Shown: one piece after another, positions 17,795 to 26,874 of the stretch | Layout of the letters: each line of letters begins with the position of its first letter | Position numbering within the stretch: the stretch's first letter is position 1 | NCBI RefSeq assembly: GCF_900048895.1 | Contig: NZ_LT160640.1 | Coordinates: 806,001-870,000, forward strand | Length of the DNA: 64,000 nt | Reading direction: 5' to 3' | DNA from: Neglectibacter timonensis | GTDB lineage: Bacteria; Bacillota; Clostridia; Oscillospirales; Acutalibacteraceae | The notes under the pieces: model-generated | What the model was told of the DNA's origin: nothing | The model's database searches: none | The model's input: only the letters and a program-made list of their open reading frames with translations | Program-made: the position numbers and the translations under genes

Positions 17795-19410
17795 AGGGTA
17801 TCTGAATCTCCTTGCAGTTCTTCAAAAATTTTGGAAACAGCGTCCCGAAGATTTTCCTCTCCCCTATTTTCCACCACAAAATCGGCACGGGAAGTATAGA
17901 AAGCATTTCCCTGCTGTGCAGAAAGCCGCAGCGCAGCCTGTTCCTGTGAAATGCCGTCCCGCGCCATGATCCGGGAAGTCCTTATTTCTTCCGGAGCGCT
18001 TACAGCAATAATACGGCAGCATACGGCGTCCAATCCCGCTTCAAACAGGGTTGGGGCATCCAGAAGAATAATTTTTTTTCCAGACCGTTCCTCCTCCTCT
18101 ACCTGCTTCCACATCTGCCTCAGGATCCTGGGAAACGTGATTTTCCCCAGAATTTTTTTCCCCTGGTTGGTGCGGAAAGCCCGCTGCGCCACCAGCGCCC
18201 GGTTGAAACCGCCATCGACGAGAATGTCCTCCCCAAAGGCCCGTGCCAATTCCAGAAGACAGGCTTTATCATAGACCTGCGAGCTTCGTGTCAGGGAGTC
18301 ACAATCCACCGCGCCGCAGCCCAATTCACAAAAAAGTTGGGAGACTGTACTTTTCCCAGCACCACTGGGACCTACCAGGCCGACCAGACGCCTGGTTCCG
18401 GGACGTGCTATTTGAAAGCCCGCTGAACGAATCAGCCTGTTATAAACGGCCAGTCCCACGCCGCTTTTGGATGGAATGTGTGCGAATACCCGTTGTGCGC
18501 CGATTTCATCCAGATAATGAAGCGCTGAAAAGAGAAGATGCGCCTGTTTTTCCCCATCATACCGGGTGCCGTAACTGACAAAAGGCACTTTCAGCTTTTC
18601 TGTGTCCTCATCAAAGCAGAGCGCATGACAGTTTTGTTTCGAATTGACAAAAGTCACATACTCTTCCGGTGAAGCGTCGACAATCACCACATCTGCTTTG
18701 GGAGAATAATGCTTGTATTTCATTCCGGGAGACGCTGCGCTCTTACCCTCCTGCAGCCGATGAACGACTGCGTCGTCCACCTCTACCTCTCCCAGAATAC
18801 TGCGCAGCTGAGAGACCGTAACGCCGCCGGGCCGCAGGACTCTGGGCGTACCTTCCGCCAGGGTGATCACCGTAGATTCCACTCCCACGGCACAATCTCC
18901 TCCATCCAAAAGCGCATCCACCCTGCCGTTTAAATCCTCCTGCACATGGGCGAACATAGTCGGGCTCGGTTTTCCCGAAAGATTTGCCGAGGGGGCTGCC
19001 AGAGGTACGCCAGCAGCCTGAATTACGGCCCTCGCTATGGGATGGGATGGGAAGCGAACCGCAACCGTATCCAAACCGCCGCTGGTTTCCTCAGGGATCA
19101 GCTCTGATTTTTTTAAGATGATAGTCAAAGGTCCCGGCCAAAACGCCGCCGCCAGCTTTCTGGCGCTTTCCGGCACTTCCCGTACCAGCGGCTTCAGCTG
19201 GGTAAATTCGCTGATGTGAACGATAAGAGGATTATCGGAAGGCCTTCCCTTCGCCTCGTAGATCTTCCGCACCACTTTTCCGTCCAGAGCATTCGCCGCC
19301 AGGCCGTACACCGTTTCCGTAGGGATGGCAACCAGCCCCCCGCTCCGCAAGATTTCTCCCGCTTTTTCGATATCATTTGTATTGTGTCCACTCAAGATTA
19401 ATGTCTTCAT
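17791..19410 (-). CDS. Fusion of L-threonylcarbamoyladenylate synthase (Sua5) and dephospho-CoA kinase (CoaE)
   Basis: One uninterrupted 539-codon frame joins two essential enzymes. Residues 1 to about 205 form the YrdC/Sua5 domain (PTETVYGLAANA, KGRPSDNPL, SANLSGKPSPT), which makes threonylcarbamoyl-AMP for t6A37 in tRNA. Residues about 230-335 match the Sua5 C-terminal domain (SPGMKYKHYSPKA). Residues about 340-539 form CoaE, with P-loop GPSGAGKST at 347-355 and DCDSLTR, which phosphorylates dephospho-CoA in the last step of CoA synthesis. Both parts look complete, so both activities are expected. It lies 37 bp after prfA and overlaps the lytic transglycosylase gene. Two separate genes joined by a sequencing error is the main alternative. 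Confidence 0.92.
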   Translation of the reverse strand: MKTLILSGHNTNDIEKAGEILRSGGLVAIPTETVYGLAANALDGKVVRKIYEAKGRPSDNPLIVHISEFTQLKPLVREVPESARKLAAAFWPGPLTIILKKSELIPEETSGGLDTVAVRFPSHPIARAVIQAAGVPLAAPSANLSGKPSPTMFAHVQEDLNGRVDALLDGGDCAVGVESTVITLAEGTPRVLRPGGVTVSQLRSILGEVEVDDAVVHRLQEGKSAASPGMKYKHYSPKADVVIVDASPEEYVTFVNSKQNCHALCFDEDTEKLKVPFVSYGTRYDGEKQAHLLFSALHYLDEIGAQRVFAHIPSKSGVGLAVYNRLIRSAGFQIARPGTRRLVGLVGPSGAGKSTVSQLFCELGCGAVDCDSLTRSSQVYDKACLLELARAFGEDILVDGGFNRALVAQRAFRTNQGKKILGKITFPRILRQMWKQVEEEERSGKKIILLDAPTLFEAGLDAVCCRIIAVSAPEEIRTSRIMARDGISQEQAALRLSAQQGNAFYTSRADFVVENRGEENLRDAVSKIFEELQGDSDTL

Positions 19411-19447
19411 TTAAAAACCCATTCCTTGATTTTTGCTGCAAACCCTT

Positions 19448-20515
19448 TTACTGGGATTCCTCCAGTTTGGCGGCCCGGTCTGCCGCTATGAGAGGATCGA
19501 TCACCTCATCGAGAGCCCCATTGAGAACATCCTCCAGCTTATACAGGGTCAAACCGATACGGTGGTCCGTTACTCTGGCCTGCGGATAATTATAAGTTCT
19601 GATCCTCTCGGATCTGTCTCCTGTTCCCACCTGGCTTCTCCGCTCCTCCGCCACCTGGCTGCTGGCCTTTTCCACCTCTTGGGCCAAAAGACGGGCGCGC
19701 AGTACTTTCATAGCTTTATCCTTGTTTTTATATTGGCTGCGTTCATCCTGACATTCCACCACCATACCAGTGGGAAGGTGAGTGATACGGATCGCGCTGC
19801 TGGTTTTATTGATGTGCTGTCCTCCTGCGCCGCTGGAACGGAAGGTATCGATCTGCAAATCCTTAGGATCAATCTGCACATCCACATCTTCCGCTTCCGG
19901 AAGCACAGCTACAGTGGCGGTCGAGGTGTGAATCCGTCCCTGCGCCTCTGTTTCCGGCACGCGCTGAACCCGGTGGACGCCGCTTTCAAATTTCAACCTG
20001 GAGAAAGCGCCCTCCCCATCGATCATAAAACTCACTTCCTTAAAACCGCCCAATTCGGTTTCATTGAGGTTTACAAGCTCGGTTTTCCAGCCTTTCTTTT
20101 CCGCGTACATACTGTACATGCGGTAAAGATTGGCGGCAAACAGCGCCGCTTCCTCGCCGCCTGCCCCGCCCCGGATTTCCACGATCACATTCTTTTCGTC
20201 GTTGGGATCCTTCGGCAGAAGCAGGAGTTTCAGCTGTTCTTCCAGCCGGGCAAGCAGTTCCGAGTTTTCACGAATTTCTTCCTGAGCCAGCTCCCGTAAT
20301 TCTTTCTCCGACGTCTCTTCCAGAAGTTCTTTGGCCTCGGCCAGAGACTCGACACAGCCCTGATATGCTCGATACGCCTCTACAATGGGAGTGATCTCCT
20401 TATGCTCCTTCATCAGCGCCGCATACAGTTCCCGGTCGGCAGCGCTCTGCGGATCATAAAGCTTCAAATTCAATTCCTCATAGCGGTTTTCAAATACCTG
20501 AAGATTCTCAAACAT
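19448..20515 (-). CDS. prfA: Peptide chain release factor 1
   Basis: RF1 ends translation at UAA and UAG. The universal GGQ motif (GAGGQH) is at about residues 231-233, and the stop-codon-reading P-x-T motif (PET in RVPETE) at 187-189 indicates RF1 rather than RF2. The length of 355 residues is normal. I use the ATG at 20515 because GGAAAGG lies about 8 bases upstream; an in-frame TTG at 20533 precedes that site. The gene is followed by the Sua5-CoaE gene, and prfA next to Sua5 is a common bacterial neighbourhood, since both act on the decoding apparatus. Confidence 0.97.
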   Translation of the reverse strand: MFENLQVFENRYEELNLKLYDPQSAADRELYAALMKEHKEITPIVEAYRAYQGCVESLAEAKELLEETSEKELRELAQEEIRENSELLARLEEQLKLLLLPKDPNDEKNVIVEIRGGAGGEEAALFAANLYRMYSMYAEKKGWKTELVNLNETELGGFKEVSFMIDGEGAFSRLKFESGVHRVQRVPETEAQGRIHTSTATVAVLPEAEDVDVQIDPKDLQIDTFRSSGAGGQHINKTSSAIRITHLPTGMVVECQDERSQYKNKDKAMKVLRARLLAQEVEKASSQVAEERRSQVGTGDRSERIRTYNYPQARVTDHRIGLTLYKLEDVLNGALDEVIDPLIAADRAAKLEESQ

Positions 20516-20627
20516 AGGATACAACCTTTCCAAAGAGTAGAACTATTCCTGAAAAGCAGTGAAACATTCTGTATTCTTTCACCGCGCTCATCTTTTTATC
20601 TTTCAAGGGTTCTCACTTGTAAAAAAG

Positions 20628-20825
20628 CTATAAGGTGTCTTCCTCTTCTTTTCGAATAATCTTTTTGATGTTCTTTTCACATTTGAGTCGGGGAACCATC
20701 ACTTCTCTGCCGCAGCCGTTGCACCTGATCTTGAAATCCATACCGGAACGCAGAACGGTAAACTCCATACTGCCGCAGGGATGCGGCTTTTTCATTCTTA
20801 AAACATCTCCTACCCGAACATCCAT
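20628..20825 (-). CDS. DUF951 small protein
   Basis: This 65-residue protein fits DUF951: an MDVRVGDVLRMKKPHPCGS-type start, then a C-x-x-C pair (CNGC) and MVPRLK. The Cys residues suggest a small metal-binding or OB-like fold. DUF951 is widespread in Firmicutes, and I know of no settled function. It is the first gene of the likely run leading to prfA, 112 bp upstream of it. AAGGAAGG precedes the ATG by 9 bases. Confidence 0.85.
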   Translation of the reverse strand: MDVRVGDVLRMKKPHPCGSMEFTVLRSGMDFKIRCNGCGREVMVPRLKCEKNIKKIIRKEEEDTL

Positions 20826-20941
20826 GCCCAGAACCTTCCTTTCTCTTCTCGCTGAATAAAACTGATTTTACATTATACACTGCTTCCCCCTCTTTTGCAA
20901 AGAGAGGATTTTAAGACCAGCCGCTGAAAAGACAGTTACGG

Positions 20942-20981
20942 AAAGAGCGGAAATATCCTGCCGGATACCCCCGCTCTTTTT
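20942..20981. terminator. Terminator-like hairpin downstream of cdaR
   Basis: A long stem pairs AAAGAGCGG with CCGCTCTTT and also GGATA with TATCC inside it. It lies about 22 bp past the cdaR stop. The better T-run is on the plus strand, so it may act in either direction. Confidence 0.6.
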
Positions 20982-21002
20982 CACTGTTCTGTCAATCAGA
21001 AT

Positions 21003-22415
21003 CTATTCCTGAGGGGTCGCCGCCACTCCCCCTGCAGAAGACTCTTCTTTCGCCGTTGTGGGCACTGCATTTTTATCAGTAATTGTCACATACACGCTGT
21101 AAGATCCCACAGACCAGCAGGAATCCGCTCCCGACACCGTAACAGTAACAGGCACTTCGATAATGCCGGTCTGTTCGGCGTAATTCGTCATATCCACCGT
21201 ACAGGAAACAGAATCGCCAGTAAGCTTGCCCACCTGCGCCTCAGAACCTATTAGAATGACCTCCAGAGATTTTGTGGTCAGCTCCACATTCTTTCCTGCC
21301 GGCTTCTTGGTCACAGAAATATTGGCAGTGGTCACCCTGGCCTCCTCATAGCCGTTGAGGTTTACCGTAACCTTGGCGGTACTCATATTGCCTTCTGCCA
21401 GATTGGTAATATTTTTTGCTCCTGCCGGAAGAGGAATTTCAGATTCAAACTCATTCTTTTTGTTCGGCGAAAGCTCTGAAAAATCAATCACATCCGTCAA
21501 GGCAATCTCCTCTATGGAACTGAGCACCTCTGTCGGGGCTGCAATATCTATCTGCGCAGGCTCAACTGTGATACGCCCGGCAGGGAAATTCTTGGGTCCG
21601 TTAATGGTATTTGCAACCACAGGCACAGTTTTCTTCGGCATGACCGGAATGGTGATTTCTACCGTTTCCGTGCTCATAGAGAGATACATGCCGGAATAAT
21701 CCGTAATCTTTTGATTGTTCTGGTCATAGAGCGTGAGAGAACAGGAAGAAATCACTTTGTCTTCCCTCAGGGTATCGGGCACGGTATATTCCGCAGCAAC
21801 CCTGCTTATTTTATTGACAGAGGATTCCGGTCCGGATATCGTTACCGAATCTTCTGAGAAAGTGGCAGTCCCCGCATAGTAATGAGAATCCGCACTATAC
21901 TTTACGTTATCCTCAATCGGGAAGGTCACCTCTCTGTTACGGTCAAATTCCACGGTAATTTCCTCAGGATTTACCGCTACTATACTGTAATCGGAAATGG
22001 CGTTTTTCTTTTCCGTCCGAACGGGCAATACTATTTTCTGCAGCGTGTTGCCTGTCGTCAGCTTATTGGACGTAGGGTTCAAAGTAGCGCTGACAGAAAA
22101 ATTATCTGCTTTCAGCTTGTTGACAATCATACTGTTTCCCGTCACAGAAATGTCCGCTGTGGTGTAAGAAGAATTATACACCTTTAAACCCTCTTCTTCC
22201 GCGGCGGCGGAAAGCTTTACCTCGATCGGCACATCGTAAATCACATAGGGGCTGCCATCGCTGCCGGCTTTCATAAAAAACCAGATGACAACCGCTGCGA
22301 GAATGGAAAAGACAAGCACAAAGGTATTATGGTAAAAAATGTTGCGCAGGTTCACCTTGCGCTCCTTTTTTGGCGGCTTTCCGCTTTCCGGCATGCGTTT
22401 ATTTTCTTCACCCAT
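21003..22415 (-). CDS. cdaR: CdaA regulatory protein CdaR (YbbR-like)
   Basis: The 470-residue protein has a cytoplasmic start, one membrane helix (about residues 29-48) and an extracytoplasmic part made of several YbbR-like repeats, with recurrent segments such as VPVVANTINGP and ITVEFDRN. CdaR binds CdaA at the membrane and tunes c-di-AMP synthesis. It starts 3 bp after the cdaA stop codon with a strong AAGGAGG, matching the conserved cdaA-cdaR order. The usual third gene, glmM, does not follow: the next gene is DUF951, after a hairpin. Confidence 0.92.
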   Translation of the reverse strand: MGEENKRMPESGKPPKKERKVNLRNIFYHNTFVLVFSILAAVVIWFFMKAGSDGSPYVIYDVPIEVKLSAAAEEEGLKVYNSSYTTADISVTGNSMIVNKLKADNFSVSATLNPTSNKLTTGNTLQKIVLPVRTEKKNAISDYSIVAVNPEEITVEFDRNREVTFPIEDNVKYSADSHYYAGTATFSEDSVTISGPESSVNKISRVAAEYTVPDTLREDKVISSCSLTLYDQNNQKITDYSGMYLSMSTETVEITIPVMPKKTVPVVANTINGPKNFPAGRITVEPAQIDIAAPTEVLSSIEEIALTDVIDFSELSPNKKNEFESEIPLPAGAKNITNLAEGNMSTAKVTVNLNGYEEARVTTANISVTKKPAGKNVELTTKSLEVILIGSEAQVGKLTGDSVSCTVDMTNYAEQTGIIEVPVTVTVSGADSCWSVGSYSVYVTITDKNAVPTTAKEESSAGGVAATPQE

Positions 22416-22418
22416 CCG

Positions 22419-23321
22419 TCAGGCCTCCTTTTTCGAAGAGCTGAAGCCCAGCTTTCCGAGAATCCGTTTCCCACCCGAGGCAGCCCCTTCTGAACTGCTG
22501 ATCAGCAGCTGTTCCAGCTTTTCCCGCAGGGTTACCCGATTGTAATTCCGGGTCAACCTGCCATTCAAGGCGATGGAAATCTGACCGGTTTCCTCTGAAA
22601 CCACTACCACCACAGCGTCGGAATTCTCACTCATGCCCAGACCGGCCCGGTGCCGGGTGCCTAAATCCGCACTGATGGAAATGTTGCTGGAAAGCGGAAG
22701 GATACAGCCGGCGGAATAAATCCTTCCCGCCCGGATAATCATGGCCCCGTCATGTAAAGGCGCCTTGTTGAAGAAGATATTCGCAATGAGCTGGGCAGAT
22801 GGATCCGCCTCGACAATCGTACCGGTCTCCACAATTTCACCCAGCTTGGTATGCCGCTCAAATACAATCAGCGCTCCCATACGCATCTGTTGAAGCACTG
22901 CAGTGGCGTCCACTACGCCCTCAATCGCCTTACGGATCTGCGTCTTGTCGCTCTCCTTCTCCTTGACGCCGACAGCGTTTGCCAAAGACTGCCCTACTTT
23001 GCTGCGCCCCATCTGCTCCAGCGCCTTCCGGATTTCAGGCTGGAATACGATGAGCAGTGCAAGGAAAGCAAACTGAAAGAAAGTGCGGAGAATGGTGCTG
23101 AGCATCAGCAGCTCAAACTGGGAAGAGAGCAGGAATATTACCACAAGGATGATAATTCCCTTGACCAGCTGGCCAGCCCTGGTCTCCCGCACCAGCTTTA
23201 TGGCGCTGTAGATCAGAATTGTGACAATGATCACGTCAATGGCATCTTTGAAGGTAAATTGACGTGCAAGGTTTAGCAGAAACTGGCCTTTCTGCACTAT
23301 GTAGTCTGCCAAACTGTCCAT
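22419..23321 (-). CDS. cdaA: Diadenylate cyclase CdaA
   Basis: This membrane enzyme makes cyclic di-AMP from two ATP. It has three N-terminal membrane helices (about 30-100), then a DAC domain with both catalytic motifs, DGA at about 191-193 and RHR at about 223-225. At 300 residues it is slightly long, with a basic C-terminal extension. c-di-AMP controls potassium and osmolyte uptake and cell-wall homeostasis in Firmicutes. I start it at 23321, with AGAAAGGA upstream; an in-frame TTG at 23345 is less likely. A structured leader of about 250 bases lies before it. Confidence 0.95.
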   Translation of the reverse strand: MDSLADYIVQKGQFLLNLARQFTFKDAIDVIIVTILIYSAIKLVRETRAGQLVKGIIILVVIFLLSSQFELLMLSTILRTFFQFAFLALLIVFQPEIRKALEQMGRSKVGQSLANAVGVKEKESDKTQIRKAIEGVVDATAVLQQMRMGALIVFERHTKLGEIVETGTIVEADPSAQLIANIFFNKAPLHDGAMIIRAGRIYSAGCILPLSSNISISADLGTRHRAGLGMSENSDAVVVVVSEETGQISIALNGRLTRNYNRVTLREKLEQLLISSSEGAASGGKRILGKLGFSSSKKEA

Positions 23322-23629
23322 TTTCGTCAATCCTTTCTGTATCAAGCTGAATCATACCGTTCACGCAAAAGGAAAGCAAGACCGGGATACTGCCGTAAAA
23401 AAACAAAGCCGCCCTGCCTGTCCAACGTATCTCCGAGTGTAGAAAAGGCTTTCTCTTTTTCACAAGCCGCCTACCAAACTGCCAGAGCCGTCTGATAAGA
23501 CGTTTCCCCTTGTTCCCAATATCACAACTGGGCTATTCATGCGAAGACTGGCTCCGCATGAAGCCCAATTTTTTATCATTCTACCATAAAAAAAGCGCAA
23601 ATAAAAGGTTTTTTCGTTTTTTGGTCAGA
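23322..23629 (-). other. Untranslated leader and promoter region of cdaA with a large hairpin
   Basis: This 308-bp gap holds no convincing gene. On the minus strand an extended -10 (TGGTAGAAT, -10 hexamer at 23578-23583) lies just upstream of a long imperfect hairpin (about 23526-23570: CATGCG paired with CGCATG, GGGCT with AGCCC). A transcript from that promoter would begin with the hairpin and run about 250 bases to cdaA. On the plus strand the same hairpin ends in six T, so it could instead be a plus-strand terminator, although no plus-strand gene precedes it. A short minus ORF at 23236-23463 overlaps cdaA and looks spurious. Confidence 0.45.
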
Positions 23630-24784
23630 TTATCTCCCGTTTTTTCCCAACCGATAGCCGCGTATGCGCGACAGCAGCAGATCGATCTCCTCCCGGCGGG
23701 TAAATACAGAAGGCGAAACCCGCACAGTGCCTTCCTCTGTGCCCATTTTCTCGTGGGCAAGAGGAGCACAGTGCAGCCCGCACCTCACCGCAATACCGTT
23801 TTGCGCCAGATACTCTCCAACGTTTTCACTTGTTTCCCCTTTGATATTAAAAGAGAGCACAGGAACAAAAAAAGGTTCCCGCGGAGGCATTGTATACAAT
23901 TCAACCTGGGAAATAGCGGCTAAACGGTCATATAAATATTCGATCTTTTTCATTTCTGACCTGAAGATATTCTGCTGTCCCTTTCTTTTTACAAACTCAA
24001 TTCCAGCCCGAAGGCCAAGAATTCCGGGCACATTCTGGGTACCGGGCTCATAACGCTCCGGAGGGTCATCAGGCTGAAGCAGGCTGCGGGACTGCGTACC
24101 TGTTCCTCCCTCTGTCAAGGTGGCCAAACGATCCTGAGGATTACGCAAAATCAATAAACCCGTCCCCATGGGTCCATACAAACCCTTATGACCCGCCACA
24201 CATAAATAATCGATCCCTCCCGCGGTAACGCTGATCGGTACCAGCCCGGCCGTCTGCGCACAATCCACACAGATTTTAGCTCCATACTGGTGAGTGAGGG
24301 CCGCTATGCGTTCCACTGGAAGCCTGATGCCAAACACATTGGACGCATGGGTACACACCACCAGCTTTGTGTTGGGCTGCATCGCTTTCCGAAAAGAATT
24401 CAGCGTGGCGTCATTGTCACCGGGAAAAGTTTCCGCTACCGTGTAAGAAATACCCTTGTCCGCCATAACGGTCAACGGACGCATAACCGCATTGTGTTCC
24501 AAATCGGAGACAACGACATGATCTCCGCTTCTTAAGCTTCCCTTTAACACCAAATTCAGGGATTGAGTACAGCTTGGCTGAAAAACGACGCACTCCGGCC
24601 CGCTGGCGCCAAAAAAATCTGCCGCTGTACGGCGGCAATCATAAAGCGCCTGTGTCGTACGCATGCTCATTCCATAGCCGCTACGGCCAGGGTTCGCCCC
24701 AAATTCCCGCAGCGCCTGCTGCATGGCTTCTCGTACTGGAAGCGGTTTTGGGAATGTTGTGGCGCTGTTATCGAGATAAATCAC
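23630..24784 (-). CDS. Cysteine desulfurase-like class V aminotransferase (TIGR01977 type)
   Basis: The 384-residue PLP enzyme starts MIYLDNSATTFPKP and carries the PLP-lysine motif AGHKGLYGP near residue 203, with conserved His in LEHNAVMRP and Asp-Gln-type contacts in CVDCAQT. This fits the EF2568/TIGR01977 branch of the NifS/SufS group. Such enzymes release sulfur or selenium from cysteine or selenocysteine as an enzyme-bound persulfide. A Cys occurs in AVRCGLHCAPLAH near the C-terminus, where the persulfide loop lies in this branch. It overlaps the DUF3343 gene by 4 bp, suggesting joint work. No isc, suf or sel genes are nearby. Confidence 0.88.
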   Translation of the reverse strand: MIYLDNSATTFPKPLPVREAMQQALREFGANPGRSGYGMSMRTTQALYDCRRTAADFFGASGPECVVFQPSCTQSLNLVLKGSLRSGDHVVVSDLEHNAVMRPLTVMADKGISYTVAETFPGDNDATLNSFRKAMQPNTKLVVCTHASNVFGIRLPVERIAALTHQYGAKICVDCAQTAGLVPISVTAGGIDYLCVAGHKGLYGPMGTGLLILRNPQDRLATLTEGGTGTQSRSLLQPDDPPERYEPGTQNVPGILGLRAGIEFVKRKGQQNIFRSEMKKIEYLYDRLAAISQVELYTMPPREPFFVPVLSFNIKGETSENVGEYLAQNGIAVRCGLHCAPLAHEKMGTEEGTVRVSPSVFTRREEIDLLLSRIRGYRLGKNGR

Positions 24785-25014
24785 CCGCCATCATCTTCCG
24801 TCTGGTCCAGCCGTTCTATAACGCGGATCCCATTCTCACGCAGGATCCTCTCTGCCTCGTCTGTTCTGTCCGGCACATATACACCGTAGCCACAGCCTGT
24901 CTCCCGAGTCTTGGGAATGCGTTCCACATAGGAACGTATACCGTAGCCAAATAAAATTTCTTTACCTTTCATTGCATAAGTGACGGAACTGACTATGATT
25001 AAAGGCTTGCCCAA
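24781..25014 (-). CDS. DUF3343 protein, putative sulfur/selenium carrier
   Basis: This 77-residue protein fits DUF3343: the motif ETGCGYGVYV around Cys41 and a ferredoxin-like alternation of strands and helices. DUF3343 proteins are often found beside TIGR01977 desulfurases and have been suggested to be Se/S carriers. The single GCG cysteine would accept the persulfide from the enzyme. It starts with TTG, and GAGGTGA lies at good distance upstream. The stop overlaps the start of the desulfurase by 4 bp. Confidence 0.78.
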   Translation of the reverse strand: MGKPLIIVSSVTYAMKGKEILFGYGIRSYVERIPKTRETGCGYGVYVPDRTDEAERILRENGIRVIERLDQTEDDGG

Positions 25015-25107
25015 AAAATCACCTCATTTATAACTGACGATTTTGTCGCTTGCGATATCTTATGCAGGCAGCAAAATTTCGGTTACGCCTGAAGCACAGA
25101 CGGCAAG

Positions 25108-26865
25108 TCAAGCAGAAGGCTCCTCTTTGAAGGAAGACGCTCCGGATTCTCCAAACAGCGACAAAAACAGAAGAAACGGCAGCACATAGGGCAGGGCAAG
25201 TACATATCTCATACTGCAGTATAGCGGCGTGGCCACCAAAATCGTCAGCCAAACCCCGGCTGCAGGCAGATAGGCCAGAAGCGTTCTGTAGTTCTTCCGG
25301 TATAATAGCAGGAGCGCTCCCGCAAGCAATATCCAGACTATCGTTCCCGTACTGGGAAAATCCATGGTTTGCTGCAGAAAACCGCTGAGGTCCACACCGG
25401 TCCACTGGAAAAGCCAATTTACCTTTGTCACACCCAGTTCTCTTGCAGCGTTGGCGATGCCGCCAACCGGTATGGTCTTCGGTTCCCAGTTCCAATAACC
25501 ATAGGTCTGCATCAGGTAAGCCCGGCAGTATTCCCCAAAATTTCCAGGCAGCAAGGAAAACCATAAGCGGAAAAATTCTCCCTTATGGGCGTTTAGATAC
25601 TCCCGGTTCAATGAATTTTTCGCAGGGTCAGCCAGAAAAGGATCATATCCTTGCAGCTTTTCCACGTCGAATAATCTTTCCAAGCTTTCTTGCTGCTCCG
25701 GGGTGATCGTTCCATTGAGCTTGACGGTACGGGCAATCTGCTGAACCGGAATCGACAGCGATTCGCTGAAAGGACCCTTCTTGACACCGCAGGCATAAAA
25801 CGCATTCAGCACCAGAGGCACCAACAGAGCGCCGCACAAAAGGGCCGGCAGTGTCCGGCGAAGCTTTTTCCGGAAACAGACCAGCAACACAACGGTGGAG
25901 AGTATTAGCACATAGTAGCCGTTATGCCGGAAAATTCCCATCAGGAAAGAAACCAAAACATATCCCGCAGCGCCCTTGAAGCTTTGCAGCTTTTCCCCCC
26001 TGCTTTCCACCACATCCCAGGTGTAGAGCGTATAAAGCAGTACAGCAGCAGCAAAGGGTACGTCCTTCCAAAGCGTAAAGGAAAAATCCGCAAACATAGG
26101 CGACAGGGCAAACCACAAGACCGCGATTACAGGGACTGCCGGATGAGGCCTTCTGCGGCAGAGCCAAGCAGTTCCATAACCCACAGTAAAGGCGCAGAAA
26201 AACATCTGTGCCAGAGAAAATACCGCTACTCCCACCGTGGGGCCGCCCACCAGCATCCCCAATTTGACAAAAAGACGAATTAGCAATGTATAAACAACCG
26301 GGTGATAATCTGTCAGCGGCGTAATGCCCATGGCCTGGCGCAGCGTATAAAAAGAATCAATGCTCAGACTGCCGGGATAATAGACCAGAAAGCTGATCAA
26401 CCAACAGACAAATACGACCAAAAAAGCCAGCAGCCCGGCCTTGCGGGGGCTGAACCGGAAAGTTTTTTTCACACCGATTTTTTCACTCCATTGAACCAAA
26501 AGAGGAAGAAGGACAGCGAGTACAACAGTAAATAGCACGAACAGTCCCAGCAGAAAGAGAAAATCAGAGGAGCGCAACGCCAAAAAATCCTTCGTTTCCA
26601 CCTGTATCTTCCTGCCCACTACTGCGGCAGCAGCCATAGCAGCGCCGAATACAGCAGACAAGACGACGGCACGCCTTTCCCGGGAAACCAGTATTTTATC
26701 CGAACACCATAATACCGTCCCAGCCAGTAGAAGCACCCAGACCACATTCCAGCGCCCTGTGAAAAAATAAGCGGCAATCAACCCTACTGACAAAGAAAGC
26801 GCCACCTGTGCCGAAAACAAAAGTGGATTTTTCTTTTCTCTTCTCAAACTCTGTTCCACAGGCAT
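25108..26865 (-). CDS. DUF6020 polytopic membrane protein (glycosyltransferase-like)
   Basis: This 585-residue protein has about twelve or more membrane segments and resembles GT-C-type glycosyltransferases grouped as DUF6020. Visible pattern elements are SIDSFYTLRQA, TDYHPVVYTLLIRL and FTLWKDVPFAA. Such enzymes usually use a lipid-linked sugar on the outer face of the membrane, but no substrate can be read here. It starts 9 bp after the stop of the family 2 glycosyltransferase, with AAGGAG before the ATG, so the two form a pair: the GT2 could load a sugar onto polyprenol phosphate and this protein transfer it. Confidence 0.8.
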   Translation of the reverse strand: MPVEQSLRREKKNPLLFSAQVALSLSVGLIAAYFFTGRWNVVWVLLLAGTVLWCSDKILVSRERRAVVLSAVFGAAMAAAAVVGRKIQVETKDFLALRSSDFLFLLGLFVLFTVVLAVLLPLLVQWSEKIGVKKTFRFSPRKAGLLAFLVVFVCWLISFLVYYPGSLSIDSFYTLRQAMGITPLTDYHPVVYTLLIRLFVKLGMLVGGPTVGVAVFSLAQMFFCAFTVGYGTAWLCRRRPHPAVPVIAVLWFALSPMFADFSFTLWKDVPFAAAVLLYTLYTWDVVESRGEKLQSFKGAAGYVLVSFLMGIFRHNGYYVLILSTVVLLVCFRKKLRRTLPALLCGALLVPLVLNAFYACGVKKGPFSESLSIPVQQIARTVKLNGTITPEQQESLERLFDVEKLQGYDPFLADPAKNSLNREYLNAHKGEFFRLWFSLLPGNFGEYCRAYLMQTYGYWNWEPKTIPVGGIANAARELGVTKVNWLFQWTGVDLSGFLQQTMDFPSTGTIVWILLAGALLLLYRKNYRTLLAYLPAAGVWLTILVATPLYCSMRYVLALPYVLPFLLFLSLFGESGASSFKEEPSA

Positions 26866-26874
26866 TGTTCTCCT

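Noticed and set aside
23236-23463. A 75-codon minus frame overlapping the start of cdaA
   Set aside because: It runs into cdaA in another frame and has no convincing ribosome-binding site; a leader role fits better.
25028-25564. A 178-codon minus frame overlapping the DUF6020 gene
   Set aside because: It has no ribosome-binding site and an odd Cys/Trp-rich composition, and overlaps a well-supported membrane protein gene.
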